A stretch of 64,000 nucleotides of DNA from Haemonchus contortus (Eukaryota > Nematoda > Chromadorea > Rhabditida > Trichostrongylidae). Position 1 is the stretch's first letter, and each line of letters opens with the position of its first letter. The notes beneath the pieces are model-generated. The model worked only from the letters and a program-made list of their open reading frames with translations. It did no database searches and was not told the DNA's origin. The stretch lies in the NCBI GenBank assembly GCA_000469685.2, contig LS997565.1, forward strand, positions 2,866,505 through 2,930,504, read 5' to 3'. Positions 12,400 to 23,799 of the stretch are shown here, in pieces. The position numbers and the translations under genes were made by a program.

Positions 12400-14850
12400 C
12401 GAATAGTGTTTTTACTGCAGTGTAAATGGTATGGGACATAATCTAAGGCGGTTCCCACATCATCATATCCTCATAGATACAGTGAGGGAGTACAAAAATA
12501 GGGTGGCGACAGTGAGGTTTTGTAATGGATGAAGCTGCAGCTCAGAGAATTCTGAACAGCTTGAATCTTTGGTGATAGACTTTGATAATGGCTTCCGCTC
12601 ATTTAACTAGCGAGTGCTAGCCACGATCACTGTCATTCTACATCATCTAACAGAATGCTAATGCACCACTGTAAATACGAAGTGCGTAAAGATCCAATGG
12701 CTCTCGAGATAATGGTAATCGGAAATTGAATTTTAGTCAGCTACTGATGGATTCTGATGAGGAGCAGTTCTTCCCCTCTACTTCTTTTAGAGTAAGAGCT
12801 CACGAATTGCCATATGTTTCTCCAAAGAAACACCTATATGGTAGTAAACTGTCCAATTTAGTGCGAAAGGTGGATATACTCCAGAAATCAGAAGTGTGAC
12901 TACAAGGAGGACGTTTAAGGTTATTGTTATAATCTGTAAAATTGTAAAATTAAAAGTTTCTTGGGACCACGCAGTAGGTACTTTCACTAATTGTTAGACC
13001 TGATTTTATAAATATAACTCCTTACTATAAAGATAAATAAAGCAAAATATACAACTGTAGTCAACTCGGACTACACCGCCCCACCAATACGGCATGGAGA
13101 ATCGAGTACCTTTTACCTTCTACTTTACCATTGTGTATCACTTGCTATCTCTTGTTATCAGTTTTTATCACCAGTAATTTACGATCACTTTACACCCTAC
13201 ATCAAGTGTCAGAACTCGGTTATTATGCGAAATTTGCAACTGCTTCAGGTCTCTTGCCTTCCCTGGCTCATAATCAGCCCCTATAATTGTTACTACTTAC
13301 CAATCAGTCTTACCACTATATTCTGAAATTAGACACTCTAGGTCCAGGAAACAGAAGCTATAGATTTTCAGTCAACAAACTCACAGACACATAGATACGT
13401 ACACATACTCGTACAAGTGCATGTTCACATGCATATACACACATCACATACACGAACCACATCACCCGCATCCGCATTTATGCATACACAAAGTAACAAA
13501 CAACAACCGATTGTTATCTACTTTTTCTATTGTCTAGGCCTGACAGCAAAGAGCGTTCAAGCGATGTGACCTCCGCAAAATGAAACATAGCTAGCTTGAG
13601 CGCTCGCTGTGGTCACAGCTATAGCATCAACTTATTCATGAAGATTACCTCTTCAACACCTTCGCGATAACTTGTCGCACATGCGTTACTTTTGCTCCAA
13701 TGCGATCTGCAAACCGTGCAGATTGCATTGGAGCGAATGAGGCGCACGCGCGTCACATTTTTTTCTATCCGCTTTTTTTTCGGTGAAAATCAATCTTTCT
13801 CTTTTTCTCCCAGAACAAACAAGCCAAACACACAATAATATACTTTCGAGTGAAACGACAGCTTTAGCAGCTTCAAAAAATCACAGGGTAGCAAGACGTG
13901 TGTTTTTATTGGAACGGCCTATGCGAAAGATTTTTTTGCATCTACTGCAACGCGTGTTGTCCCTTTTTGCTTTTTCCGATGCCGTAGCAGATCCCTGTAC
14001 ATTGGTCATGGTTGCGAAACACTCGCACACCTCCCGTCGATTCCTTGTGAGCCTTTAGGTACCTCCTTTGACACTCGTCGCATTGAGTGAAACTGATGAG
14101 TTGATAGCTGAAAGCCATAATCAAACTTCAGCAGAGGTCCAACCACTGTTTCTTGCCATAATTTTGGAAGCAACGGCATGACCACCGAAGCCTGGTCGCG
14201 AACTCCAGTCATCTCCTACGCTGGCATGAACAACGTTCACATTTGGAGACATGGTCCAACAAGTTTTCTCATTTCATCAGAGTCGATTTCTCGAAAGGTC
14301 TTCACTGCATTAGGTTTCGTAACGGTTGGTCTCCTCGACGATTGGTTCGGAGACTTCTCTAACTGCTTAGCAGTGTTCAATGAAATTTCAAGGATTATGA
14401 GGTGAGACATCAGTGCACCACGATGGGATATTTCGCTACCAGTCTTCCTCTTCTGGTTCCTCTGATTCCGTTTCAGCAATATCTCATCCTTTTCATCTTC
14501 AGTTGCTCCTTGTTCTTCCTCATCGGATGCGATTAGTAGTGGTCGAAATCCATTGTGTCTCCAACATAATGTTCGATTCCAGCCGTTTTATACGTGCTGG
14601 TTTCAGAAGTTCCTTGTCTTTCACGTTATGACAGTTTGAAAGTGACAGGCGTTCACGCGGCGCGCGGTTTAGCTGCCCTCTCTCAGTGAACAGTGTGGAT
14701 TCATGCCCTTCCGGTCTTCATTCACTTCAAACTACATGTCTTACCTCCCTCCACTGCTCGTGAGACAACTTGATGCGCATGCTTTCAAGTTAACATAGTT
14801 TACGATACCGATCCTGACTCAGCGGTTACAATGGTGAATCAGGTTTGGGA
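12400..14850. other. Spacer between gene A and the next candidate ORFs
   Basis: No gene could be supported. 13380-13500 is a CA/CATA-rich low-complexity patch. Minus-strand open frames between 13940 and 14480 shift frame repeatedly and carry no domain I recognise, so they could be remnants of a decayed gene or chance. Confidence 0.4.
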
Positions 14851-14853
14851 ACG

Positions 14854-15656
14854 TTATTGTGGAACATGCCGATCGCTTGTACTTAGAATTTCTCGAACAT
14901 AAACCCTTCCGACTTTGGGATGTTGCAAGTTGGCACTCCAATCTGGCATATGAGAAAATTTAGTGGCTCTGGGGTTGGGAATACGATGTGCAGGTCTGCT
15001 TGGAGAGATTGAATTGTGAGGGTTTAAACATACAATGGGGATCTTTTGGAAAAGAATTGAGGGCCGTAAGCATCCAAGCTGCCTTTTCCATTCGAATTCT
15101 CCTGTCAGTGTCAATGAAAGACCTTCAAACCAAGATAATCCGACACGATGGGCTCTGAACCACGCTCATGTAAACTTTTCAGCAAAATAACGCTTGGAGT
15201 GATCACCCTTCCATCAAGTAGTGGGCAGTAATGTGTGAGAGTTTTACGTTGATTTTTTGTAGTTAGATGGCTACCACGTCGATATAAATCTTTTTGTTCG
15301 TCAATATTGAAGAAAATCTCCGAGAATTTTTGAGTTACATATAGTTTGCTGGTGATTGCATCGGTTTGTACTAGTTCGGATGTGAATTTCACATGGCCGG
15401 GTATCTGCAAGAGTATTTTTCGAGTTATATGCCAAAAATTTGTGGGTGGTGCTTTAAGCTCGAGCGACTGCTTGACGCTGTGATCGATGCTACTTCTAAA
15501 ACCTATGGTTATGATGTACAATATTGCTGCTTCACTAGTTCCTGGTAGCTCGAAGAGGGAAAGAATATTTCCATTTTCATTAGCAAAACATTGGCAAATC
15601 CAGCACCAGCTGGCTTTCAGAACTTTCAAAGAGGTTAGGAGTACTGGAAGGGGCAA
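14854..15656 (-). pseudogene. Unrecognised minus-strand coding-like region, frameshifted
   Basis: An open frame of 181 codons (15656-15111) ends exactly where a second one (15114-14854, 86 codons) begins in another frame. The joined region would read past VSDYLGL into a continuation beginning TLTGEFEWKRQ and end in VYVREILSTSDRHVPQ. Two long adjacent open frames with a single frame change near 15112 suggest one gene broken by an indel, or a sequence error, rather than chance. No signal peptide, repeat or domain is recognised. The segment HVKFT...SEIFFNIDEQ is faintly like HVEFT...SEYVHINQ in the ORF at 28353-28726, so both might derive from one family; this similarity is weak. Confidence 0.3.
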
Positions 15657-15911
15657 TAAATGGTGGTATCATAACAAAATTTGTCTTGAAGCAGTAAGAT
15701 GGTCCCAATGAGACGTCTCAACTTCCTCCCATCCGCTTAGCCCAATTGTCGCTTTGAGAGGTTCATCATAAATCGCAAGCTCATTGAGGTGCTGCGGAGA
15801 AAGAAACTATTTCATTGTCTTCAAATCGCCAATATTTGAACATTTACTTTCCTTCATATTTGAAGCATAACGAGTTTCGAAAAGGTCTCAGTCGTTGTAT
15901 TTGGTAGCGTT

Positions 15912-16625
15912 TTAGTGGCGATCGTGTCCATGGTCTGGAACAATTGAATTGAATTGTGATGAAGGTTCGTTAATGGGAAGAACCTTACCGAAGTGGTGGT
16001 TGCCGAAAGGCATGCCATGCCCATGGTTATGGTCGTGGTCGCCATGGTCGCCGTAGTGGAATGGAGAGTGGCTGTCGTGGCCATAGCCATGGTCATGGTC
16101 GCCGTGATGGAATGGAGAAAAGTCGTCATGGTCATGGTCATGGCCATGGTCGAAGTCGTAGTCGTGGTCGTGGTGTCCATCATCGTTGTATTCGTATCCT
16201 TTTCCATGCTCCTCGTGTTCGTGCCCTCCATGCCCGTGGTCCTTCACATATTCGGATCCTGGAAATCAGCAATAGTCTATGATCATAGTATTTTATCATG
16301 TCGACATAAACTTACCATAGTGCGATCCTTGTTCTTCACCTTTGGCATAGTTTCCCCACCCACCGTACCTATGGCTACCATATTCGCCATATCCTTTCTT
16401 TTCGAACCCTTTAACATAGCCCTTACTGTAAGACGAGCCTTGACCCTTTCCGTGATGTTCCTTGCCAAATTCACCAGAGCCGTAGCCGTAGTGCTGTTCT
16501 GTTAATGGTGTTTGGTTGGTGAACGGTTAATATCAGAAATAGTTTTGATTAAGGAATGAGAACTCACTCTCAGGCAAGACGGTGGAGGCTAAGACAGTGA
16601 GTAAGATCACAACGAGGCCGCTCAT
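15912..16625 (-). CDS. Secreted Gly/Tyr-His-rich protein, paralogue B
   Basis: Four exons (16568-16625, 16316-16498, 15989-16258, 15912-15934) encode 177 residues. The signal peptide is MSGLVVILLTVLASTVLPE. Exon 2 is 183 bp as in A, C and D (HYGYGSGEFGKEHHGKG, KGFEKKGYGEYGSHRYGGW, GEEQGSHYG). Exon 3 is very His/Asp-rich with FSPFHHGDHDHGYGHD and SPFHYGDHGDHDHNHGHG, an internal near-duplication of about 14 residues. The last exon codes only for HGHDRH before the stop. Regulation: a TATATAAG box 56 bp upstream. Long plus-strand open frames over exon 3 are shadows of the CAT/GAC-rich coding. Function unknown; metal binding is inferred from composition. Confidence 0.75.
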
Positions 16626-16680
16626 GGGAGGCGTAGAAAGTGTAGAAGGTTGATGGGTGCCAATGCCATTCAATCTCTGG

Positions 16681-16688
16681 CTTATATA
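16681..16688 (-). promoter_or_regulatory. TATA box of gene B
   Basis: TATATAAG on the minus strand, 56 bp before the ATG at 16625, in the same context as the other four genes. Confidence 0.7.
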
Positions 16689-16699
16689 CTGGAAGTTCT

Positions 16700-18290
16700 A
16701 ATGTGTTCATCCATGAGTAGTTGTACGTAGTAGTTTTTATCGGTGCGGTAGCTGGTTCCGGATGTTATTCTTGCAGTTGCACAGTATTTTACTCCAGATA
16801 ACTGGTAACAATAATCTTCTATAACAGCGGTTCAGTGATCTCTTCCTCACCCATCCAGAAAACTTCTCTTTATGATACAGACAGAAAAAGCGCCCGGGTG
16901 ATTCAGTGCTTGAACGATGAATTCTGTTGGCTTGACTGAATATTTCACTGATTCGCGCCACGTTACCATTTTAATCACGGTGAACCACCAACATTTAGAA
17001 TTCAAGCATGGAAAATGGAACTGATGATTGTAAGTTGTGTCCTGGGGTCCATTTCACTGCAGCAAAATCTGTTAAAGCCCTTTGAAGTACCAAGTCAGAT
17101 CTAGTTGCATTGAAAATTAGAACATTCTTGTGTAGTCTCACGCAGATTAGTTAATTAGTTGCAGCTTCCTTCAATGTGATTATTCTTGTCCTTTTCCTTA
17201 ACACTGATATGTTTTGTATCAGATGGGAAGGAAAAAGGACACTTCTCAACTTTTTTTTGTTGGTAGTATATCTTGAAGCGCCGCAAGTATTGTAATAAAA
17301 CAAATATGACTCGGAAAACACAATTCCAATCGATACGTTAAGAATTAATGCGAACTATTCACTATGCATCGCATCAACAAAATAATCATAGCCTAAGGAC
17401 GCTTCGGGTACTCATCAGCTGTGGTGCGCGAATTTCTTAAGAGGCTTCAGTACCGCTCAAAAGTCTTCAGCTAAACGACTTTTCGTTCGTAACTTTTTTC
17501 TTGATGGAGCAAATAGTACAAAATTTAGATATGTTCAACTGAACTATATTTCACACTATTCAACACTATTTGGCCGCAAAGCAGCAATATCCACATGACT
17601 GAGAGCATGGTGTTGTTGCGGTAGTAGACTTCGCTGGAAGCAAGCTTGGCGACGTCTGCGATAATTCGCGCCTGATGTGCGTTTTTCTTCTTCACTGTGT
17701 TCGGCATTAGTGCTCGTACACTTTAGACATGGCAAAAAGGAAAGAAATCCTAGAAGGACCAATGTTTTCCGTATTTCCAAGTGCTTTCGAATTCGACCTC
17801 TTCGGGATATATGGAACATGATCAGAACTGCAAGTTGATAGTGGTCAATATTCACAGTACACCCATGCTATACGTAATGAAATTTCGCATGATCATATCC
17901 AATAGAGAAAGGGGTTACGACTGAAAAAGCATCCGGACGAAGACTTTTGGGCGCTACTCTAAGTCCGGGCTTTCTTCAACATTTTCTTGGGTGCAGTGAC
18001 CGTGGTGTTTTGAAGCACAGGCTTCCATCTCCAGCTTGGACCGTATCCATACTCCTTTGTATTCGTTGGGGTGATTTCTAGGCCAATCCGAAGCTGGAAT
18101 AGAGAAATGGATGTAGCGGAGAAGTTCTGTGTGGGTATGCTCGACTTTTCTCAATACTTAAAAAAGTTAGGCTATATATAGTCTGTCAAACTTGCTCTCC
18201 AGCAGAATAGCCTAAGGGATGGTTTTGATCCGAACACGGTAATATGAGATATCGTTGCTGAAACAATGCGTATAGTACGGTGAGTGGGAA
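16700..18290. other. Spacer, no supported gene
   Basis: A minus-strand frame at 17855-17556 (99 codons) contains a hydrophobic stretch (TLVLLGFLSFLPCLKC) and a later RRRR site. It could be a small secreted prepropeptide, but no homologue or splice support is seen, so it is not called. Confidence 0.35.
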
Positions 18291-18299
18291 TATCTATAA

Positions 18300-19420
18300 G
18301 GTGTCGCAAAAGTTCGGTACTATTTCATGAGTCTTGCGCCAAAATGCGCCAAAAACCTTGTGAGTTTATTTTGCAGTGGGTGGTCATGTGAGCAATTTAA
18401 TGCACATCGCGCAGTGTTACTAAAATCTTAAACAGGTTAGCATAAGCTTTTATTGTCCTCCAGAGGTGAAAAACTCCGTTTACGTCGCGCTGTGCTGTTT
18501 GAGTACTGATTGGACTCTGATGTTTTCCATCGCACGGTAGTGAAAGGTTCGATCGGATTCGCAAAGTCGATTCGGGGAAAAACGTTGCTAAAAAAGCCAT
18601 CTTCCCTGTATTTAAATTGGCTACGCTTTTCAAGGCAAAACTGTATGATCCGTTCACTAGCAGTCTTAATTGGCCGCTACAGAAAGTCGTTGAGCAGAGA
18701 CTTTTGCTCCTGAGGAAGAGCCCTGAGGTGGTCAGCGGATTCCCTATGAGTTGACACGTTCTCGGACGAGAACCCAAGTAGAAAACTGCCTACAGGTTCT
18801 TTCTCGCTCCCGTCGAGAACGAATAGTTGAACAACTTTATCACTGAACATGAGGAATGGTTTTTTTTACGTGGATCACAGGTTGAGGACCAGTGTCTAGA
18901 TCAACTACAAAAGGCTAAATCAACCGTAAGATCAGATCAGTGTAGTGAGAATAATGCCCTGCGTCAGGTGGGCGTTGGTGAAGTATATCACTAGAAGTTA
19001 TTCCCTCCGGAAGCCACGATTACGAACGAGCTTTACTGTGGTCAACTAACAACTTTCGGAAAATCGTCAGATGATACTCCATAAAGTATAGCTGCCCCGC
19101 GTCAATGTAAGGCCCTCTTGTCTCAAGGAACAGTCCATCTTGGGATTCAGCCAGGAAGTTCTACGGCACCATTTTTACAGCCCCGATTTAACCCTTAATG
19201 ACTACCATCTATCCTCGTCCCTCATCTCGGGGCGACATACTATTCCCCGAAAGACTTGGAAATGACCGCCGCATACCTAAGTCTGAAACCGTAAGACATC
19301 TACTCTTTGCTTGGTCGTAGCATTGTGCCTTAGGAACAAGCTCGATGTAATGAGTATGCAGTCAGAATGCATTCTCTTTATGAGAATCTGAGGCCATCTC
19401 CTATGTAATTCCCAACGGGT
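18300..19420 (+). mobile_element. Mariner transposase relic
   Basis: Plus-strand frames, broken by stops and shifts, carry recognisable mariner pieces in the right order: FPPEATITNELYCGQL near 19000-19050 (compare the family's ELLPPGxTIxxxxYCxQL) and SPDLTLNDYHL near 19180-19213, the third catalytic-Asp motif. Sequence near 18300 (GGTGTCGCAAAAGTT) resembles a terminal repeat, but no matching right end was found. Inactive. It lies between His-rich genes B and C. Confidence 0.6.
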
Positions 19421-19555
19421 AAGGATCAATCACTCTTCGGAAATGGTTCTGGTGTGAAGGGAGCATATGCTCATTATTTATCGATGTTTCACATATATAT
19501 ACAGACATATCCAGAGTGTTCGAAATCTCTTAGCTGCATCGATTCCGGAAATCGC

Positions 19556-20259
19556 TTAGTAGTGATGATGTCTGCGTTTGTCTGACTTGCGACCTAAAAC
19601 AGTTCGTTAGATTGTAGAGCTAGAGACATTGTTGTGATTGGCTGGACCCGATTTTTATCACAGACTTACCATAATGGTGATTTCCGAAAGGCTTGCCAGA
19701 TCCGTCGTAGTGATCATGATGATGATCGCGATGTTGGAATAACGAAAAGGTATCATGGTCAAATTCATGACCGTAGCCATTGTCACGATCGCGCTCGTGT
19801 TGATCGTGACCATGGTGTCCATCGTCGTGGTACTCGTGTCTCTTGTGGTGTTCTTCACGATGGTGCTGTCCATGTTCGTGATCCTTGTTATGGTCGGATC
19901 CTGGAATTCAATAGAAGTTTTGAGAGGCCGTGATATGTAAGTAACCTCGGCTTACCATAGTAGGATCCTCGTTCTTCGCCTTTGGCGTGGCTTCCCCACC
20001 CACCGTATACGTAGCTATCGTAATCACCATATCCCTTTTTCTCAAACCCTTTTGTGAAACCTTTGTTGTACGATGAGTTGCGATCTTTTCCGTGATGTCC
20101 CTCACCGAACTCACCCGAAGCATAGCCATAGTATTGTTCTGAGTAATAGTGTTTGGGTGGTGAGTTACTGATCATAAGATTGATTGGTAATGAGAACTTA
20201 CTGATTGACAAAACAGTGCAGGCTAGGGCAGCTAGAGCAGCTATTACAAGGCTGTTCAT
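19556..20259 (-). CDS. Secreted Gly/Tyr-His-rich protein, paralogue C
   Basis: Exons 20202-20259, 19956-20138, 19670-19900 and 19556-19593 join in phase 1 to 169 residues. Signal peptide MNSLVIAALAALACTVLSI. Exon 2 is YYGYASGEFGEGHHGKD followed by KGFEKKGYGDYDSYVYGGW and GEERGSYYG. Exon 3 mixes His with Arg/Glu/Asp (KDHEHGQHHREEHHKRHEYH) and ends GKPFGNHHYG. The last exon gives RKSDKRRHHHYY-like residues before TAA. Compared with A and B the tail is more basic. A TATATAAG box lies 57 bp upstream. Five such genes in the same orientation indicate local duplication. Confidence 0.75.
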
Positions 20260-20315
20260 GGTAGATGTACTAAGGACTTGTAAACAGAGGAATATTGACG
20301 TCGTTTGTTCGTTTG

Positions 20316-20323
20316 CTTATATA
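20316..20323 (-). promoter_or_regulatory. TATA box of gene C
   Basis: TATATAAG on the minus strand, 57 bp before the ATG at 20259. Confidence 0.7.
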
Positions 20324-20349
20324 CTGGGATCTTCCGCAGTGTCCATCTA

Positions 20350-21770
20350 ATACTGGAAGTTTTTGTTGTTACGCTAACAGGTTTCTAATGTTGCTGTTGC
20401 TTCAGCATAGATAGATTTGGGACTTGAGCCAATGTGATCACCACATCATTACATGATCTTGGATGTGCCAATGCGGTCACCACATCTTTACGTTATCGTG
20501 GATATAATAAAGAAATCCGAAAAAAGGTTAGGAGGTTGGTAAATGGAGGATACTATTATAAAATCGGCTTAGAAAATTCTGCAAAAAAATTTGGTGATAA
20601 TTGCTGTCCTAGACCAACGTAGAGACTAAAGACTGTCTCAATTATGTATAATGGTAAGGTGATCAAATGACTCTACAACTTGAGAACTCCTTTGCACAGG
20701 GCTTGGTAAGGAGCATGACGCTCCTTCCCGGAATGGTTCTCTTTCCATCTTCTTACCGCTGTCATGATGATTTGGAATGGATGGTAATCCCTTAAAAAAC
20801 GGAAAGGTGAAGCGGGTAGCGATGGGAAGCTGATCATCTCCCGTTTAGTTCGCTTCCTCTGGTACCAATTTTCCTCTTCAGCAGTTAGCCCTCTGACTCG
20901 ATCCTCTGGATTTCACAATCTTTGTCTCCTGGTCTCATTTTAAATGGTCCAGGGGTGATGTTTGGCGCTATAACAGGTAGTGGCTGCCTTAGGTGACACT
21001 TTTGTGCTTTCTTGCTGTTCTTAGGCCCCCCCCCTTGCCATGTATGTGGCTGAATGAAATATGATTTGCCGATAATTTGTTTATGCTCGTACAGGTTAAC
21101 TGACATTTGCTCCCACACCAATTAGGCAGAGTTCTCAGTAACTGTTTCAAAGATCACTATGAAACAGTGAGTTTTCCTACTGTAAACATGGTCCAACATT
21201 GCTCGTCACTTCAATTTTGCAGCTGGCTTCCAATCAGTGGTAACTGCTACTTTGATAACTTTTGAAGCCATCTTTCGTAAGAGGTGTAGAATTCTACGAA
21301 TGCTTGGGAATCCCACAATATTCAAAGACAGTGTGCTATTTCATACAATCGGTCATCTTTAGCCACCCCCTGGCTCCCACTTATTCTGTCCTCGATCTAT
21401 CCCAATACCGAGCTGCTCAAGACTTAAAAAAAACCGGGACTTTGCGTATATTTTTTGATGAAGTCTAATTCAGTTTTTCACATTCAGACAGAACTGGCGT
21501 TTTATATATTTTAAAGGTTCTGTTCGATGATAGACTAAATACGGATTTTTAATGACTTTGAAATTTGAACTGTGTAGGGAGCCGTACCTGCTTTTTTGAA
21601 CAAAGCGTTTTATTACTATAAGTCCATCCCTTATTTCACCTAAAACATGACTTGGTGCGCTGACTAAATTTTTCATTATATACTACCAGACTCGCTATAC
21701 AAGTACACAATGATGTCCATGTTTTCAATAAGACAAACTCTAGGATTTTTTCAAAACAAGTATACTTTCA
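20350..21770. other. Spacer, no gene seen
   Basis: Unremarkable AT-rich sequence with a C homopolymer near 21027-21036. No ORF with domain or splice support. Confidence 0.45.
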
Positions 21771-21774
21771 AATT

Positions 21775-22020
21775 TTGAGCGTTTCACTCGATACGTCCAA
21801 CCCTAGTAGAAGAAGTTCCGTTGATGGCTTGGGTTGGGGACCCTACTGTTGGGATAAAATACTTTGTTTCTCGTCGGATGGATTCGCAAGGGTATCAAGA
21901 AGTTCTGGAGCCCAATTTATGCTATTCATTGACCGGTGGCGACAGCAGAAGCTTGTTTTTCGGCAGGATAATGCAAGCGTCCACGATAGCAGGTCAACTT
22001 TGATGTATTTCTAACAGCAC
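21775..22020 (+). mobile_element. Tc1-like transposase fragment
   Basis: A plus-strand frame reads GWGPYCWDKILCFSSDGF... and then KLVFRQDNASVHDSRST, matching the Tc1 motif around the second catalytic Asp (FQQDNAxxHxS). A neighbouring frame carries MDSQGYQEVLE, the family's preceding segment, so at least one frameshift separates them. Only about 250 bp remain and no inverted termini were seen. Confidence 0.6.
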
Positions 22021-22840
22021 AGATTCGACGTTATGTAGTGGTAGTGACTTGGAAATAAATATTAATATGGGTGGGCGTATAGCATGAATAAATGGCCGGA
22101 ATTTGGATAGATACTTGAAAAAGAAATCCTGAGCGCAATCATTCTTGAGATCACGCGTGTCATTGTTCTCTTGAATAGTGGATCTGATAGTGCATGCCCC
22201 AGAACTGAGCTACTCTCTAGGTAATGTTTTTGGTGGAAAGAAGGGTGGACGTACAGCAATGAAACGCGCAGTATAAGTGTATCCGGTAGAACTGAAATTT
22301 GCTGCATTTCGGCTAGATTTGGGTTTCAGCAATGACGCTTTTTTTGTGTGTCAGATTATCCTGAAGAAGCACTGAACTGGGCAAAAGTCTAGGGAGGTCG
22401 GATTTGCTGTGTATGCCTAATTTTATCCCTTTTAGTAATGCTCCTTCTAGTGTACGCACCGTTTGTTACTTCGTTGATTTTCATTAAGCAGAAAGCGGGG
22501 AAAGGTGTTAAAAACTCTCTCACCATCTGGTTTTAGGAGGCTTTCAGGACAACAAAAGTATGGAGAGGGAGGGGGAGCTACTGATATTACCCTGACATGG
22601 CTACACCTTAAGCAATAACTGTCGGTTTCGAGGAGATATCTACTATCTTGAGATCTATCCGTTTTGGATAAGTTGTCATTATGAGAGAGTCATGGGAACA
22701 GCATTTTTCAAGTAACTTGGCAGGGGTTTGCGATTGAAGGACCACTTCATCGTCTCAAAACTTTGATGATTGTTCGGTGAAGATGCATCATGGAATGCAG
22801 TGTATGGAATCATCTCTTCGATTGTCTTAGATGTTTTAAA
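22020..22840. other. Spacer, no gene seen
   Basis: Downstream flank of His-rich gene D. No supported coding region. Confidence 0.45.
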
Positions 22841-22842
22841 CG

Positions 22843-22848
22843 TTTATT
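22843..22848 (-). terminator. Poly(A) signal of gene D
   Basis: AATAAA on the minus strand, 66 nt beyond the TGA of gene D, the same spacing as in gene A. Confidence 0.55.
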
Positions 22849-22913
22849 TGGTTTTATATTTCAAGCAATACAATCTTTGGGAAACTATCAACCTCACTGC
22901 ATCTAGTAACACT

Positions 22914-23730
22914 TCAGTAGTAATCGTGTCCATGATCATGATCATGATCTGAAACAGTTTGAATGCTGTGCTTTGAAAGTCAATCAAGGAAAGGAGCCTT
23001 ACCGAAATGATGGTTGCCAAAAGGTATGCCATATCCATGATGGTAGTGGTCGTGGTCGTCATGATGATCGTCACAGGAGGTGTCGTGGTCATAGCCATGG
23101 TCGTGGCCATAGCCATTACCATCATGGCCATGATCATGGTGGCCGTGGTCGTGGTCGTGGTCGTGGTCATGGTCGTGGTCGTGGTCATGATCGTGGTCAT
23201 GGTCATGGTAGTAGTCGTGGTCGTGGTCGTCATCGTGGTCGTGTCCGTGGTCGTGTCCGTGGTCGTGGTCATGGTCGTGGTGTCCATCGTCGTGGTATTT
23301 GTATCCTTCGACGTGTTCTTCGCGTTCGTGCTCTCCATGTTCATGATCCTTGTCGTATTCAGTTCCTAGGATTACATTTATAGCTCGAAAAACATTGACT
23401 AATGTACTTGCGTCGGCTTACCGTAGTTTGAGCCATATTCTTCGCCTTTGGCGTGGTTCCCCCACCCACCGTATTTGTGGCTACCATATTCACCAAATCC
23501 TTTCTTTTCGAACCCTTTAATATAACCCTTGCTGTATGAAGAGCCTTGACCTTTTCCAAAAAGTCCCTCGCCAAATTCGCCGGAGCCGTAGCCATAGGTT
23601 TTTTCTGTAAAATGAATTCCGTTTATAAACCTCGATTATTATAAATAGTTCGAATGAATGCTGAAAACTTACTATCAGATGAAACGGTATAGATTAATGC
23701 AGCTAGAACGACTGCTACGAGGCTGCTCAT
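22914..23730 (-). CDS. Secreted Gly/Tyr-His-rich protein, paralogue D, with expanded His-Asp tract
   Basis: Exons 23673-23730, 23422-23604, 23003-23365 and 22914-22948 give 212 residues, the longest of the five. Signal peptide MSSLVAVVLAALIYTVSSD. Exon 2 repeats the shared module (TYGYGSGEFGEGLFGKG, KGFEKKGFGEYGSHKYGGW). Exon 3 is 363 bp, 93-183 bp longer than in the other genes with this tail architecture, because of runs of alternating His-Asp encoded by GACCAC/GACCAT hexamers (for example HDHDHDHGHH near 23125-23200). A single Cys sits late in exon 3 (DTSCDDHHDD). The last exon ends DHDHGHDYY. Hexamer slippage is the likely source of the length. A TATATAAG box lies 61 bp upstream. Alternating His-Asp suggests divalent-metal binding; inference only. 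Confidence 0.75.
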
Positions 23731-23790
23731 GATAGGTCGGAGTAGAAAGTGCTAGAAGGATATGCGATGCCACTATCATTCGACCTTTGG

Positions 23791-23798
23791 CTTATATA
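23791..23798 (-). promoter_or_regulatory. TATA box of gene D
   Basis: TATATAAG on the minus strand, 61 bp before the ATG at 23730. Confidence 0.7.
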
Positions 23799-23799
23799 C

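Noticed and set aside
17556..17855. Possible small secreted peptide precursor
   Set aside because: Hydrophobic stretch is internal and no homologue, intron or promoter evidence supports it.
22973..23383. Long plus-strand Arg/Gly/His and Val-rich ORFs opposite gene D (similar ones opposite gene B and the SXP/RAL-2 tail)
   Set aside because: They are by-products of stop-free hexamer or 57-bp repeats in the real coding strand; no start context, signal peptide or splicing.
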